A DNA stretch of 64,000 nt from Rhodoblastus acidophilus (GCF_009720655.1 NZ_WNKS01000010.1:62001-126000), one strand, 5' to 3'; positions 1-10,594 are shown, counted from the stretch's first letter. Translations and numbers: made by a program. Notes: generated by a model not told the origin, from the letters alone.

Positions 1-906
1 GGCGATGTCGTCGGCTATTCGCATCGCGGCGGCCGCCAGCCGCTGCCGATCCGGCTGGCGCTGGCGAAAAACCATCGCGAGCTGAATGAACTGGCGTTGA
101 CCACCCCCGTGCCCGCCAACAGCCTGCCGGGCAGCCGCTCCATCGTCGAACTCGGCGACGTCACCCGCGTGACGACCGAGCTGTCGTCCTTCCCCATTTT
201 CCGTCACAACAGTCGCCCGGCGGAAATGGTGATGGCGGAACTGGCCGGCGCCTATGAGGCGCCGCTCTACGGCCAGCTCGCGGTCTCCGCGGAGCTGGAC
301 AAGATGCAATGGTCGGAAGGGACTCCCAAGCCGGAGATCATCCTGCACGGCCAGCCGCTCGACGAGAGCAAGCCGAAACTGTTGTGGGACGGCGAATGGG
401 AAGTCACCTGGGTGACGTTCCGCGACATGGGCGGCGCCTTCCTGGCGGCGCTGGTGGGGATCTACATTCTGGTGGTGGCGCAGTTCAAGAGCTTCAAGCT
501 GCCGTTGGTGATCCTGACGCCGGTTCCGCTGACCTTCATCGGCATCATGTTCGGCCACTGGCTGTTTCACGCGGCCTTCACCGCGACCTCCATGATCGGG
601 TTCATCGCGCTGGCCGGCATCATCGTGCGCAATTCCATCCTGCTGGTGGATTTCGTCCGCCACGGCGATTCTTCGCAAGGGCTGAAACACCTGCTGCTGG
701 AAGCCGGCGCGATCCGCTTCAAGCCGATCCTGCTCACCGCGCTCGCGGCGATGATCGGCGCGGTGACCATCCTCAGCGACCCGATTTTCCAGGGGCTGGC
801 GCTCTCGCTGCTGTTCGGCCTCGCTTCTTCCACGGCGCTGACGGTGCTGGTCATCCCGGCGATTTATGTGGTGCTGCGCGGAGGCGAAGACTACGATCTG
901 ACCTGA
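1..906 (+). CDS. RND efflux transporter permease, C-terminal part (5' truncated by window)
   Basis: The reading frame is open from base 1, so the gene begins before the window; about 301 residues are visible. The last ~170 residues hold several hydrophobic helices with motifs of AcrB/CzcA-type inner-membrane RND pumps: GAFLAALVGIYILVVAQF, then a helix ending ...ALAGIIVRNSILLVDFVR, then FKPILLTALAAMIGAVTIL and a final helix before the C-terminus. These match the usual TM8-TM12 region of proton-driven efflux permeases, with the periplasmic docking domain upstream. The substrate cannot be told from this part. It converges with pgl, whose stop codon begins at the next base. Confidence 0.9.
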   Translation, partial: GDVVGYSHRGGRQPLPIRLALAKNHRELNELALTTPVPANSLPGSRSIVELGDVTRVTTELSSFPIFRHNSRPAEMVMAELAGAYEAPLYGQLAVSAELDKMQWSEGTPKPEIILHGQPLDESKPKLLWDGEWEVTWVTFRDMGGAFLAALVGIYILVVAQFKSFKLPLVILTPVPLTFIGIMFGHWLFHAAFTATSMIGFIALAGIIVRNSILLVDFVRHGDSSQGLKHLLLEAGAIRFKPILLTALAAMIGAVTILSDPIFQGLALSLLFGLASSTALTVLVIPAIYVVLRGGEDYDLT

Positions 907-1656
907 TCAACCCAGCGCCTGCGCGGCGTCCGCGTCGACGAACAGAAAAAGTTCGCCGACCGGACGCAGATGCGCCGCCGGCAGCGTGCGGTCGCCGCTG
1001 AGGAGGCGCGCGAGAACCGCGCTCTTTTCGGCGCCGGTGATCAGAAACGCCACGCGGCGGCTGCTCTCGATCGCCGGATAAGTCAGGGTGATCCGGGCGA
1101 GTCCGGTCGGGTCTTTCGTCGCCGCCGTCCAGCTTTGGCGCTCGCAAAGCGCGGCGTCGCCAGGGAACAGCGAGGCCATATGGCCGTCTTCGCCGAGACC
1201 GAGCAGCGTGACGTCGAACAGCGGCCGCGCCGCGGTGAGCAGCGCGACGCCATGAAACGCCAGGAGTTCGCGCTGGTAAGCCTGCGCCGCGGCTTCCGCA
1301 TCCTCCGCGCGCGTGTCGACCGGATGGATGTTTTGGACGGGAATGGGAACGCGCGCCAAAAAGGTTTCGCGCGCCGATCGATAATTGCTGCGGGGGTCGT
1401 CGTGCGCAACAAAACGTTCGTCGCCCCAAAAAATATGCGCGCGCGCCCAGGGAAATTCATCGCGAAAGGGCGGCGCCGCAAATTGCTCGTAGAGCGGGCG
1501 CGGCGTTTCGCCGCCCGCAAGGGCGAGGGCGAACGCGCCCTCGGTTCCCAAGGCCAGGGAAAGCAGCCATTGCGCCGCCCGCGTCGCCACGGTTTTTGCA
1601 TCGCCCAGCACTTCGAGCGTGTATCCCGACTCCCCCGCGCCTTCAGGCATGGTCAC
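907..1656 (-). CDS. pgl: 6-phosphogluconolactonase
   Basis: This enzyme hydrolyses 6-phosphogluconolactone, the second step of the oxidative pentose-phosphate (or Entner-Doudoroff) route. The 249-residue length is normal. Family motifs include GGETPRPLYEQF near the N-terminus, IFWGDERFV followed by SNYRSARE, and GLGEDGHMASLFPG. The GTG start overlaps the zwf stop (GTGA), so translation is probably coupled; an ATG two codons further in is the alternative start. It is the last gene of the tal-gnd-zwf-pgl operon. Confidence 0.93.
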   Translation of the reverse strand: MTMPEGAGESGYTLEVLGDAKTVATRAAQWLLSLALGTEGAFALALAGGETPRPLYEQFAAPPFRDEFPWARAHIFWGDERFVAHDDPRSNYRSARETFLARVPIPVQNIHPVDTRAEDAEAAAQAYQRELLAFHGVALLTAARPLFDVTLLGLGEDGHMASLFPGDAALCERQSWTAATKDPTGLARITLTYPAIESSRRVAFLITGAEKSAVLARLLSGDRTLPAAHLRPVGELFLFVDADAAQALG

Positions 1657-3194
1657 GCCGCTTCTATGGGCAGCCAGCGCCGTCCTTCGCGCGCCAGCAG
1701 CGCGTCGGCTTCGGCGGGGCCAGCGCCGCCCGAGACGTAGGCCGGCAGGTCGGCGCTTGCCGCCCAGGCGTCGAGAACCGGTTGCACGATGCGCCAGGTC
1801 TGCTCCACCATGTCGGCGCGCATGAACAGGGTCTGGTCGCCGGTCATCACGTCATGGATCAGGGTTTCGTAGCCGATGTTGGGTTCTTTCGGGAACCAGT
1901 CGTCGTAGCGGAAATCCATGCGCACCGAGGCGAGGTCCATCGCCGGCCCCGGCCGCTTGATCTCGAATTGCAGCGAAATGCCTTCGTCCGGCGCGATGCG
2001 CAGATGCAGCCAGTTGGGCCGCATCCCTTCGACGGCGTCGCGAAACGGCGTGGACGGCGCCGGCTTGAAGCGGATAGCGAGTTCGGTCAGGCGTTTCGAA
2101 AGGTGTTTTCCCGTGCGCAGGTAGAAGGGCACGCCCGCCCAGCGCCAATTTTCGATTTCGAGCCGCATGGCGACATAAGTTTCAATGCCGGAATTTTGCG
2201 CGACATTCGCCTCGTCGCGGTAGCGCTTCTTCGGTCGGCCCAAGACGTCGCCGGCGCCATACTGGCCGCGAACGGCGCAGCCCGGCTCGACCTCAGGGAT
2301 GGCGGCGAGCACTTCGGCCCTCTTTGAGAGCATGTGCGCGGCGTCAAAACGCACCGGAGGCTCCATCGCCACCATCGACAGCAGCGTGAGCAGATGATTG
2401 GGCAGCATGTCGCGCAGCGCGCCGGTCTGCTCATAAAATTTTCCGCGCGTCTCCACGCCCACCGTCTCGGCGGCGGTGATTTGAATGTGATCGATGCGGT
2501 CGCGATTCCAGATCGGCTCGAACAAACCGTTGCCGAAACGGAACGCCATAATGCTGCGCACCGTGTCCTTGCCAAGGAAATGGTCGATGCGAAAAATCTG
2601 GTCTTCACTGACGATTTTTTGCAGCTGCGCGTTGAGGGCGCGGGCCGAGGCGAGATCGTGGCCGAACGGCTTTTCGATCACCAGCCGGCGCCAATGTTTG
2701 CGGACTCCGTCTTCGTCTTGGGGCTGGTCGAGCAGATGCGCCGCGCTGAGGTTTTGGGTCACGACATCAAAAAGTTGCGCGGCGATGGCGAGATAGAAAA
2801 TGGCGTTGCCTTGCGTCGCCGTCCTGGCGTCGAGTTCGCCGCGCAGCGTCTCGTAGAAACCGGCGTCGGCGAGGTCGCCGGGAAGAAAAGTCATCCGCTC
2901 GGCGAGGCGCCGCCATGCGTTCTCATCAATGGCGCCGCGAATGTATTTTTCCAGGGAGGCGCGCAGGTCGTCGCGCCAGGCTTGTGTCGTCGTCCGCCCC
3001 CGCGCCACGCCGATGAGGGCAAAGGACTCCGGCAGCGCGTTTGTCCGCGAAAGGTTGTAGAGCGCCGGGATCACCAGCCGATGGGTAAGATCGCCGGTGG
3101 CGCCGAACAGAACCAGCGCGCAAGGGTCCGCCGGCGTCGGCGGGCGACGCGGCGGTGAGGCGACCATGCGCGCCTTGCAGGTCAGGTCCTCCAT
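1653..3194 (-). CDS. zwf: Glucose-6-phosphate 1-dehydrogenase
   Basis: It oxidises glucose-6-phosphate to 6-phosphogluconolactone with NAD(P)+. The 513-residue length is typical. The N-terminal Rossmann motif FGATGDLTHRLVIPALYNL (residues ~30-48) and the active-site signature RIDHFLGKDTV (catalytic His205) are both present. The ATG follows the gnd stop directly, and a GGAG about 7 bases upstream, inside the end of gnd, supports this start. Because the downstream gene is pgl and the upstream gene is gnd, the three form the complete oxidative branch in one transcript. Confidence 0.96.
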   Translation of the reverse strand: MEDLTCKARMVASPPRRPPTPADPCALVLFGATGDLTHRLVIPALYNLSRTNALPESFALIGVARGRTTTQAWRDDLRASLEKYIRGAIDENAWRRLAERMTFLPGDLADAGFYETLRGELDARTATQGNAIFYLAIAAQLFDVVTQNLSAAHLLDQPQDEDGVRKHWRRLVIEKPFGHDLASARALNAQLQKIVSEDQIFRIDHFLGKDTVRSIMAFRFGNGLFEPIWNRDRIDHIQITAAETVGVETRGKFYEQTGALRDMLPNHLLTLLSMVAMEPPVRFDAAHMLSKRAEVLAAIPEVEPGCAVRGQYGAGDVLGRPKKRYRDEANVAQNSGIETYVAMRLEIENWRWAGVPFYLRTGKHLSKRLTELAIRFKPAPSTPFRDAVEGMRPNWLHLRIAPDEGISLQFEIKRPGPAMDLASVRMDFRYDDWFPKEPNIGYETLIHDVMTGDQTLFMRADMVEQTWRIVQPVLDAWAASADLPAYVSGGAGPAEADALLAREGRRWLPIEAA

Positions 3195-4217
3195 TCAGCT
3201 CTCCTTGCCGGATTCGACCTCGGCCACCGCCTCGACCGCCTCGCGCCCGCCTTCGAAATGGCGGCCGAAGCCGAAGCGCAGCGCCGACAGCAGTTTTTCG
3301 CCGAACCCATGCGCACGCCGCGAGCGGAAGCGCGCGTAGAGCGCAGCGGAGAGGACGTTCGCGGGGACGGCTTCCTCGATGGCGGCCTCGATGGTCCAGC
3401 GCCCCTCGCCGGAATCCTCAACCACGCCCGAAAAATTTTCGAGATGCGGGTCCTTGGCGAGCGCCGCCGCGCCGAGGTCGAGCAGCCAGGAGGAAACCAC
3501 GCTGCCGCGCCGCCAGACCTCGGCGATGTCGGCAAGGTTGAGGTCAAAGCGTTCGTGCGCCGGAAGGTCTGCCGCGTCGCGGTTGCGCAAAATATCAAAA
3601 CCTTCGGCATAGGCCTGCATCAGGCCGTATTCGATGCCGTTGTGCACCATCTTGACGAAATGGCCGGCGCCCGAGGGGCCCGCGTGAATGTAGCCGCGCT
3701 CGGCGCGCGGGTCGCCGCTTTCGCGGCCGGGCGTGTGCGGGACATCGCCGGGGCCAGGGGCCAGGGCGGCAAAGATCGGATCGAGATGTTTGATCGCCGC
3801 CTCGGGGCCGCCGATCATCAGGCAATAGCCGCGCTCAAGGCCCCACACTCCGCCGGAGGTTCCGCAATCGACATAGGCGACGCCCTTCTCGGCAAGTTGG
3901 CGCGCGCGAAAAATGTCGTCCTTGTAGAAGGTGTTGCCGCCGTCCACGATGATGTCGCCGGGCGCAAGCAGCGCGGCAAGGTCATCAACGGCTTGCTGCG
4001 TCGCCGGTCCAGCGGGCAGCATTAGCCAGACGGTGCGGGGCGGCTCCAGCTGTTGCGCCAGTTGCGCCAGCGAACCGGCGTCCGTCGCGCCCTCGCCGAC
4101 CAGCGCGGCGCGTGCGGAAGCGTCGCGGTCGTGGACGACGCATTCGTGGCCCGCCTTCATCAGGCGGCGGGCCATGGCCCCGCCCATCCGCCCCAGTCCG
4201 ACCATGCCGATCCGCAT
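3195..4217 (-). CDS. gnd: 6-phosphogluconate dehydrogenase, decarboxylating (short, GndA/YqeC type)
   Basis: It converts 6-phosphogluconate to ribulose-5-phosphate with CO2 release. The N-terminal dinucleotide motif [17 protein letters not shown] and the catalytic segment [16 protein letters not shown] (Lys189) are clear. At 340 residues it belongs to the shorter class (often NAD-linked) rather than the ~470-residue E. coli type. I place the start at the ATG at 4217 because a perfect GGAGG lies 5 bases upstream; an upstream in-frame codon at 4232 would put that site inside the gene. The stop abuts the zwf start. Confidence 0.93.
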   Translation of the reverse strand: MRIGMVGLGRMGGAMARRLMKAGHECVVHDRDASARAALVGEGATDAGSLAQLAQQLEPPRTVWLMLPAGPATQQAVDDLAALLAPGDIIVDGGNTFYKDDIFRARQLAEKGVAYVDCGTSGGVWGLERGYCLMIGGPEAAIKHLDPIFAALAPGPGDVPHTPGRESGDPRAERGYIHAGPSGAGHFVKMVHNGIEYGLMQAYAEGFDILRNRDAADLPAHERFDLNLADIAEVWRRGSVVSSWLLDLGAAALAKDPHLENFSGVVEDSGEGRWTIEAAIEEAVPANVLSAALYARFRSRRAHGFGEKLLSALRFGFGRHFEGGREAVEAVAEVESGKES

Positions 4218-4334
4218 AAAAACCTCCGGCACGGGTAACGCCCGAAAGGCCGACGCGGTTCGTATCGGTTACGGATAAGTTTGTGGCCCGCCCCGGTGCG
4301 TCGCGGCGGCTCTGGCGCTCGGCCTCAAGCCGCT

Positions 4335-5429
4335 TCAGCCGACATGCGCCAAGCGTTGCCTTTCCAAGGCGGCATGGAGTTTTTCGAAGGCGTCGGCGAA
4401 AAGTTTCACCCCGTCGACGACCAAAGCTCTGGTGATCTCGTCGAGCGACACGCCGCGCCGCTCAAGCTCGGACATGACGATCCTGGCGCCTTCGACATCC
4501 TCGCGAATGGCGTTCGGACGCACCGCGCCGTGTTCTCGAAAAGCGTCCATGGCGGCGGGCGGCAGGGTGTTCACCGTATCCGGGCCGATCAGCTCCTCGA
4601 CATAGATCGTGTCCCGGTATTCGGGATTTTTCACGCCGGTTGAGGCCCACAACAGCCGCTGCGTGCGCGCGCCAGCCTGCGCCAGAGCCTGCCAGCGCGT
4701 CTCGGCGAACAGGCTTTCGTAGCGTTCATACGCAAGCTTGGCGTTGGCGATGGCCGCCTTGCCGCGCAGGGGATCGCCAGGCTCAAGCCGCTTGTCCACT
4801 TCGGTGTCGATGCGGCTGACGAAAAAGCTGGCGACGCTGGCGACGCGCGAAACGTCGCCGCCGTTTTTCGCAAATTCCTCCAGGCCCTCGATATAGGCCT
4901 GCGCCACCTGCTCATAGACATCGACGGCGAACAGCAGCGTGATGTTGATGTTCACGCCGGACGCGATCAGGCGTTTGATGGCGGGCAAGCCGGCAAATGT
5001 CGCGGGAACCTTGACCATAAGATTGGGCCGGTCGACGGTCTTCCACAGCCGCTGCGCCTCCGCGACCGTAGCCTCCGTGTCGTCGGCGAGCAAAGGCGAG
5101 CATTCCAGGCTGACGTAACCGTCGCGGCCATGTGTTTCGCTGTACACGGAGGCCAGCACGTCGGCGGCGGCGCGAATGTCGGCGATGGCCAGATGTTCGT
5201 AGATCGCGCCAGCGTCACGGTCGCCCTGCGCCAGAAACTCGCGAATGGCGCCATTATATTCATCCGACTGGCCGATGGCTTTTTCGAAGATCGACGGATT
5301 GGAGGTCACCCCCTTGATCCCGTCGCGCGTCATCATCTCTTGCAGTCCGCCCTGCGCGACAAAACTGCGCTTGAGGTTGTCGAGCCAGGGCGATTGCCCG
5401 CAGGTTTCGAGCTGTTGCAACGGATTCAT
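4335..5429 (-). CDS. tal: Transaldolase
   Basis: It transfers a dihydroxyacetone unit between sugar phosphates in the non-oxidative pentose-phosphate pathway. At 364 residues it fits the longer transaldolase class found in actinobacteria and many alphaproteobacteria. The motif GIKGVTSNPSIFEKAI near residue 40 and the Schiff-base lysine in NLMVKVPAT (Lys140) are present, followed by GVNINITLLF. It heads the operon with gnd, zwf and pgl; the gap to gnd is about 117 bases, so a separate promoter for the downstream genes is possible. Confidence 0.95.
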   Translation of the reverse strand: MNPLQQLETCGQSPWLDNLKRSFVAQGGLQEMMTRDGIKGVTSNPSIFEKAIGQSDEYNGAIREFLAQGDRDAGAIYEHLAIADIRAAADVLASVYSETHGRDGYVSLECSPLLADDTEATVAEAQRLWKTVDRPNLMVKVPATFAGLPAIKRLIASGVNINITLLFAVDVYEQVAQAYIEGLEEFAKNGGDVSRVASVASFFVSRIDTEVDKRLEPGDPLRGKAAIANAKLAYERYESLFAETRWQALAQAGARTQRLLWASTGVKNPEYRDTIYVEELIGPDTVNTLPPAAMDAFREHGAVRPNAIREDVEGARIVMSELERRGVSLDEITRALVVDGVKLFADAFEKLHAALERQRLAHVG

Positions 5430-5766
5430 GGCGCCTTCTCCAACTGCCGCCGCGCGGCGGCGGCACGGCCTCGCGCGTAAAACCGAACCTTAGCATGAGA
5501 TCGGCGGCGGGCGCAGACGTGCCGACATATCGTTCCCAGCCGCGCATGTCTTTCGAACAACGCGCGCACGCCATCGGGGACGAGAAAGGACGCATCTTCC
5601 GGCCAGCCACAAACGCGCTTGGTTGTCGTCTCAAATCCAGCACAGATTGCTCGGGCGCAGGTCAAGGGCATCTGGAAGGCGCGAAGCGGCGGCACGGGCG
5701 GGCGTAAGCTCTTGCCGCCGGGGGCGCCAATGATTTTATATAGGTCAGCTCGAACTGGAGACATCG
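5430..5766. other. Intergenic region between divergent tal and the 5767 gene
   Basis: This 337-base stretch should hold the promoter of the tal operon (leftward) and that of the gene at 5767. An AT-rich TATATA-like segment lies about 30 bases before the 5767 start. Weak ORFs in it have no recognisable content or good ribosome site. Nothing else is seen. Confidence 0.4.
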
Positions 5767-6195
5767 ATGAGCGAGGAATGGCAGTTTCAAATCCGCGCCA
5801 CCCTGACGGACCGCGCGGCTGAATTGATTTGCGAAGGCGGCGCGGCGCCGGAGCTGGAGGCGCTCATCACCGTCGCCGAGCGGCATAACGCGCAAATCCG
5901 CAACCAGTACGAGGCCTTCGCCGAGTTTTGTTCGGAGGCCGAGGCCGCCGGCGAGACGCAGAGCCCGCTCTACAAATGGACCAAGGTCACCATCGACGAT
6001 CCGGCCAAGGCCGCCAAGCACAAGAAAATCGTCACATTTTATGTGAACGGCGACGAGGTTTACGCGCGAGATGCTGCGGAAGCGCTGGAAGCCGATCTCA
6101 AGCCGCTGGTCGGCGGGCCGCTGGTGGTCAAGGTCAACAAGTACGATTCCAATCCGGCGAACAATCCGCAGCCGCCCGCGCATTTGATGTCGTAA
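5767..6195 (+). CDS. Conserved-looking hypothetical protein
   Basis: The 142-residue soluble, acidic protein is not recognised. It has no signal peptide or membrane helix. The N-terminal ~60 residues look helical, and a C-terminal part with alternating strands contains VTFYVNGDEVYARDA and LVVKVNKYDSNPANNPQ. A GGAG site 7 bases before the ATG supports the start. It stands alone and is followed by a strong hairpin at 6214-6242, which fits a single-gene unit. No function is proposed. Confidence 0.65.
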   Translation: MSEEWQFQIRATLTDRAAELICEGGAAPELEALITVAERHNAQIRNQYEAFAEFCSEAEAAGETQSPLYKWTKVTIDDPAKAAKHKKIVTFYVNGDEVYARDAAEALEADLKPLVGGPLVVKVNKYDSNPANNPQPPAHLMS

Positions 6196-6213
6196 GAGCC
6201 AGCCGATGGCTGC

Positions 6214-6242
6214 GCATGCATGCGTTGGCCACGCATGCATGC
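6214..6242. repeat. 12-bp perfect inverted repeat, possible terminator stem
   Basis: GCATGCATGCGT (6214-6225), a 5-base loop and ACGCATGCATGC (6231-6242) form a perfect stem 19 bases after the stop of the 5767 gene. No T-run follows, so intrinsic termination is not certain. The stem is alternating purine-pyrimidine. Confidence 0.55.
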
Positions 6243-6342
6243 CGTCTTCAGGCGCGCGACCAATCCTGATCCTTGATCATCCAGCGGTCCCATCCCGCCG
6301 CGCGGCGCGCGCGTCCCGTTTGACCGGAGCGCTTGAACGCGT

Positions 6343-6446
6343 AGAGCGTTTTCAAGCGAAGCGGATGCCGGTTCGCGTGAAGAAAACGCGTCAAAACAAA
6401 AAGCTAGAACATTTTCACGTTTCCATGGAACGTGAAAATGTTCTAG
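6343..6446. repeat. Intergenic repeat family, copy 1 (plus orientation), with 18-bp hairpin
   Basis: A conserved core of about 55 bases (starting GAGCGTTTTCAAGCGAAG, then GGATGCCGGTTCGCGTGAAG) is followed by a hairpin at 6404-6446. That hairpin has an 18-bp perfect stem and a 7-base loop. The same core recurs at 25068-25173 (same orientation) and, inverted, at 22974-23041. The last hairpin bases supply the TAG stop of the neighbouring minus-strand gene, so the repeat abuts and enters that gene. Confidence 0.8.
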
Positions 6447-6790
6447 GCGCGTTTGCTGGCGAGCCAACGGCCGGAACAGGCGCGCGTCGGCGAGGTCCAG
6501 GCGCCCGACCCGGCGGCGCCGCTCAGCTTGCCGCTCGCCGAGACGCGATCGGAGCCCTGCATGACCGTGAGGGTGACGCGACCATGCGGGTCCACCACGC
6601 CCGATGTCTTCACGAACACGCCGCCGTCCGCGATCCGGTCGGCGGCGACGCCGACATCCCAGGACAGCGAGCGATCGCAATCGCCCTTTTCCGTAACAAG
6701 CTGGACTGCCCATTTGCCGTCATAGGAGCCGCCGGCGACGGCGGGTGATGACAAGAGCAAGACGGCAAGGGTGAAAGAGACAGACTTCAT
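6443..6790 (-). CDS. Small secreted hypothetical protein
   Basis: This 115-residue protein begins with a clear Sec signal peptide (Lys, then a hydrophobic stretch LAVLLLSSPAVAGG; cleavage predicted after AVA-G near residue 20). The mature part starts YDGKWAVQLVTEKGDCDRSLSW and has Cys residues that could form a disulfide, with a repeated beta-like pattern. Similar short periplasmic proteins of unknown role occur in Hyphomicrobiales, but no function is known to me. Its stop codon lies in the palindrome of the repeat copy at 6343-6446. Confidence 0.7.
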   Translation of the reverse strand: MKSVSFTLAVLLLSSPAVAGGSYDGKWAVQLVTEKGDCDRSLSWDVGVAADRIADGGVFVKTSGVVDPHGRVTLTVMQGSDRVSASGKLSGAAGSGAWTSPTRACSGRWLASKRA

Positions 6791-7124
6791 GCTGCTGGGA
6801 GCCTCTGGTGCTGAGAAAAGGGGAGTCCGGCGCCAGGCGCGCCCGCGCCGATTCGAAAAAACTCGGGGCTGCGGCTGACGCGGGCTCTCTAAAGGGGGAA
6901 TGTGGTTAAAAAAAGTTTACTGGAACTTTTTCGCGGCGGAGCGAATGATGGCGTCCATCCTCCTTTCATTGATGCGATGCCTTCACTCTTCCTGCACAGA
7001 ACGCGCGGTTCGCCGAAAAGCATGCCGTGACCGTCACCGGGGAGGTTCGGAACGAGATGAAGAAGGCGAACCGCATCTTCTCCTAGCCCGCGCATGACGT
7101 TAGCCGCGCGCGACGCGCTCCCCT
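6791..7124. other. Intergenic region upstream of the secreted protein and downstream of glcB
   Basis: About 334 bases separate the start of the secreted-protein gene from the end of malate synthase. Small ORFs here lack a ribosome site and recognisable content. The part near 6790 should carry the promoter of the minus-strand secreted-protein gene. I see no RNA gene or insertion sequence. Confidence 0.35.
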
Positions 7125-9269
7125 TCACATCGCCTGCGCCTTCAACCTGCGCCGCCCCGCGTGCAGCAGGGGCTCGGTATAGCCGTTGGGCTGTTTCGCG
7201 CCTTCGAGCACCAGCGCGCAGGCGGTCTGGAAGGCGACGGAAGCGCCGAAATCCGGCGCCATCGGCCGATAGTTCGGATCGCCCTTGTTCTGCTCGTCCA
7301 CCACCCTGGCCATGCGCTGGAAGGTCGCCAAAACCTGGTCGCTGTCACACACGCCGTGCATCAGCCAGTTGGCCATGTGCTGCGAGGAAATGCGCAGGGT
7401 GGCGCGGTCCTCCATCAGACCGACATCGTGGATATCGGGCACTTTCGAGCAGCCCACCCCCTGGTCGATCCAGCGCACGACATAGCCCAAAATGCCCTGC
7501 GCATTGTTGTCGAGTTCCTGCTGGATTTCCTCGGCCGACCAGTTGGGACGGTCGGCGAGCGGGATGGTCAGCAAGTCACCCAGTGTCGCCGGCTCCCTCT
7601 TCGAAATCTCTTCCTGACGCGCGGCGACGTTGACGCGATGGTAGTGCGAGGCGTGCAGGGTGGCGGCCGTGGGCGACGGCACCCAGGCGGTGTTGGCGCC
7701 GGCGTTAGGATGGCCGATCTTGATCTTGAGCATGTCGGCCATCAGGTCGGGCATGGCCCACATGCCTTTTCCGACTTGCGCCTTGCCTCTAAAACCGGCG
7801 CGCAAGCCGACATCGACATTATTGTTCTCGTAAGCCGCGATCCATTTCGTTCCCTTCATGTCGTTCTTGCGAATGAAGGGGCCGGCGACCATCGACGTGT
7901 GCATTTCGTCGCCGGTGCGATCCAAAAAGCCGGTGTTAATGAAAAACACCCGGTCCTTCGCCGCGCGGATCGCTTCCTTGAGATTGGTCGAGGTGCGGCG
8001 CTCTTCGTCCATGATGCCCATCTTGATCGTATTGGGCGCGAGGCCGAGCTTTTCCTCGACAAAGGCGAACACGCTGTTGGCGAAAGCCACCTCCTCCGGC
8101 CCGTGCATCTTCGGCTTGACGATATAGATCGAGCCGGCGCGGCTGTTGCGCAGTTTGCCGTTGCCGCGCAGGTCGTGCAGCGCGATGGTCGAGGTCACCA
8201 GAACGTCGATCAAACCTTCCGGCGCCTCGTGGCCATCGATGGTCGAAAGGTCCGTGGTCATGAGATGGCCGACGTTGCGGATCAGCAGCAGCGCGCGGCC
8301 CGGCAGCGTGAATTTTTGTCCGTCCGGCGCAAAATACTCATGGTCGGGATGCAGCGTGCGGGTCTCGGTCCCGCCGCGCTTTTCGAACGTAGCGGACAAC
8401 TCGCCCTTCATCAGGCCGAGCCAGTTGCGATAGACCAAAACCTTGTCGTCGGGATCGACGGCGGCGACGGAATCCTCGCAATCCTGGATCGTGGTGAGCG
8501 CCGCTTCGAGAATGACATCGCTGATGCCGGCGGGATCGTCGCGGCCGACCACCGTATTGCGGTCGATGACGATCTCGGCGTGCAGTCCGTTATGGTCCAG
8601 CAGAATGCGCGACGGATCTTGCGGGTCGCCGACAAAGCCGGCGAAACGGTTCGTGTCGGCGAGTGTGGTCACGCCGTCCTTCACATTGACGCGTAAAAAA
8701 CCGTTTTCGACCGCAAAGCCGCGCGCGTCCTTCCAGGAATCCCCTTGAAGCGGCGCGATCACATCCAAAAAGTCGCGCGCCCAATGCACCACCGCCGCGC
8801 CGCGTACCGGGTCGTAGCCTCTCGCGTTCGGGTCGGGCGGGCTGATCGCGTCCGTGCCATAGAGTGCGTCATAAAGGCTGCCCCAACGCGCGTTGGCGGC
8901 GTTCAGCGCATAGCGGGCGTTGCTGATGGGCACGACGAGTTGCGGCCCCGCGACGCGGGTGATCTCGGGATCGGCGTTGTCGGTTCCGACCTCGAAATCC
9001 GGGCCTTCCGGCACGAGATAGCCGATCTCCCGGAGGAACGTTTTGTAGGCGGCGGCATCAAAATCCTTGCCGCGCCGTTCTGTGTGCCACTGGTCGATGC
9101 ACGCCTGGATCGCGTCGCGCTTTTCCAGCAGGCGGCGATTTTCAGGCGCGAAGCGTGTGAGCAGTTCTTCGAACGCGCTCCAAAATTTTTCGGGCGAGAG
9201 GCCGGTTCCCGGCAAGACTTCGTCATCGACAAACCGTTTGAAGACCGGCGCGACTGAGACCTCTGTCAT
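7125..9269 (-). CDS. glcB: Malate synthase G
   Basis: It condenses glyoxylate with acetyl-CoA to malate. The single-chain 714-residue length is that of isoform G. Segments include [46 protein letters not shown] and [18 protein letters not shown], all typical of the TIM-barrel family. A GAGGGA ribosome site precedes the ATG. It is the last gene of a minus-strand cluster with glcD, glcE and glcF, 25 bases after glcF. Glyoxylate made by glycolate oxidase is thus used directly. Confidence 0.96.
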   Translation of the reverse strand: MTEVSVAPVFKRFVDDEVLPGTGLSPEKFWSAFEELLTRFAPENRRLLEKRDAIQACIDQWHTERRGKDFDAAAYKTFLREIGYLVPEGPDFEVGTDNADPEITRVAGPQLVVPISNARYALNAANARWGSLYDALYGTDAISPPDPNARGYDPVRGAAVVHWARDFLDVIAPLQGDSWKDARGFAVENGFLRVNVKDGVTTLADTNRFAGFVGDPQDPSRILLDHNGLHAEIVIDRNTVVGRDDPAGISDVILEAALTTIQDCEDSVAAVDPDDKVLVYRNWLGLMKGELSATFEKRGGTETRTLHPDHEYFAPDGQKFTLPGRALLLIRNVGHLMTTDLSTIDGHEAPEGLIDVLVTSTIALHDLRGNGKLRNSRAGSIYIVKPKMHGPEEVAFANSVFAFVEEKLGLAPNTIKMGIMDEERRTSTNLKEAIRAAKDRVFFINTGFLDRTGDEMHTSMVAGPFIRKNDMKGTKWIAAYENNNVDVGLRAGFRGKAQVGKGMWAMPDLMADMLKIKIGHPNAGANTAWVPSPTAATLHASHYHRVNVAARQEEISKREPATLGDLLTIPLADRPNWSAEEIQQELDNNAQGILGYVVRWIDQGVGCSKVPDIHDVGLMEDRATLRISSQHMANWLMHGVCDSDQVLATFQRMARVVDEQNKGDPNYRPMAPDFGASVAFQTACALVLEGAKQPNGYTEPLLHAGRRRLKAQAM

Positions 9270-9294
9270 GTTTCCCTCATTTCGAAAACGTCGT

Positions 9295-10593
9295 TTAGCA
9301 AGCCTGCGCCGCCTCCACCAGAGCGGCCGGCCTGGGGCCGCCCGTCGCCCAGTCGAGCAGTTCGACCGTGTGCACGACCGGAAGTTTTGTGCCGGAGGCT
9401 ATCTGGGTGATGCAGCCAATGTTGCCGGCGGCGATCACGTCTGGCGCCAACCCTTCGAGATTCTTGGCCTTGCGGTCGCGCAGTTTTTCCGCGATTTCGG
9501 GCTGCAACAAATTATAGGTTCCCGCCGAGCCGCAGCAGAGATGGCCCTCCGGCGGATCGAGCACGACAAAACCCGATTGCTTCAGCAACTCTCTCGGCAG
9601 GCGCGTGATTTTTTGGCCGTGTTGCAGCGAGCAGGCGCTGTGATAAGCGACGCGCGTTCCGCCCGGCGCGACCGGCGCCTGAAGGCCGATCTCGGCGACG
9701 AATTCGGTGACGTCGCGGGCGAGCGCGGAGACCTTTGCCGCCTTGTCGCTCAGCTCCGGGTCGTCGTGGAACATGAAGCCATAGTCCTTCACCATCGTCC
9801 CGCAGCCGGAGGCGTTGATGATGATCGCGTCGAGCCCGGCGCCTTCGATTTCGCGGCTCCACGCCAAGATGTTCCTTCGCGCCAAAGCGAGACCGTCATC
9901 CTGGCCGAGATGATGGTTGATTGCGCCGCAACAGCCCGCGCTTTCAGGGATGACAACCTCACAGCCGTGGCGCGTCAGCAGCCGCAGCGTGGCGGCGTTG
10001 ATCTCCGGCGACAGAACTTTTTGCGCGCAGCCGGTGAGCAGCGCCACCCGCCGGATTTTTGAGACGGGCGGCGTGATGACGCCGGGACGGTCGCTGGCGA
10101 AATCGGAACTCGGCCTCGGCGCCATGGCGAGGACGTGGCTCAGTCTTCCCGGCACAAGTCGCGGAAAGGTTTTTGCGATCGCAGCGCCCTGAAGCGCCAG
10201 CCGGAACAACGCCGGGCGCGGCAGCGTGACGCCGAGCATCCAGCGGAACAGCCGGTCGAACCAGGGTCTTTTGTACGTTTTTTCAATGTGGTGGCGGGCG
10301 TGGTCGACCAAATGCATGTAGTTCACGCCCGACGGGCACGTGGTCATACACGACAGGCAGGACAGGCAACGGTCGATATGCTTGACCACTTCCTTGTCGG
10401 CGGGGCGGTCGTTCTCCAGCATGTCCTTGATGAGATAGATGCGCCCGCGCGGACTGTCGAGTTCGTCGCCAATCAGAACGTAAGTCGGACAGGTCGCGTT
10501 GCAGAAACCGCAATGGACGCACGCCCGAAGAATTTGGTCCGCCGTGGCGATGCCGGGGTCGGCGAGCTGGGTAAGCGAAAAGCTGGTCTGCAT
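9295..10593 (-). CDS. glcF: Glycolate oxidase iron-sulfur subunit GlcF
   Basis: This is the electron-transfer subunit of the membrane-associated glycolate dehydrogenase GlcDEF. Two 4Fe-4S ferredoxin motifs are visible, [12 protein letters not shown] (near residue 25) and [12 protein letters not shown] (near residue 75). Two cysteine-rich CCG-type segments ([13 protein letters not shown] and [12 protein letters not shown]) follow further on. I choose the ATG at 10593, one base after the glcE stop, because its ribosome site GAAAGGG lies in the end of glcE; a longer frame from 10635 would overlap glcE by about 40 bases. Length 432 residues. Confidence 0.95.
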   Translation of the reverse strand: MQTSFSLTQLADPGIATADQILRACVHCGFCNATCPTYVLIGDELDSPRGRIYLIKDMLENDRPADKEVVKHIDRCLSCLSCMTTCPSGVNYMHLVDHARHHIEKTYKRPWFDRLFRWMLGVTLPRPALFRLALQGAAIAKTFPRLVPGRLSHVLAMAPRPSSDFASDRPGVITPPVSKIRRVALLTGCAQKVLSPEINAATLRLLTRHGCEVVIPESAGCCGAINHHLGQDDGLALARRNILAWSREIEGAGLDAIIINASGCGTMVKDYGFMFHDDPELSDKAAKVSALARDVTEFVAEIGLQAPVAPGGTRVAYHSACSLQHGQKITRLPRELLKQSGFVVLDPPEGHLCCGSAGTYNLLQPEIAEKLRDRKAKNLEGLAPDVIAAGNIGCITQIASGTKLPVVHTVELLDWATGGPRPAALVEAAQAC

Positions 10594-10594
10594 C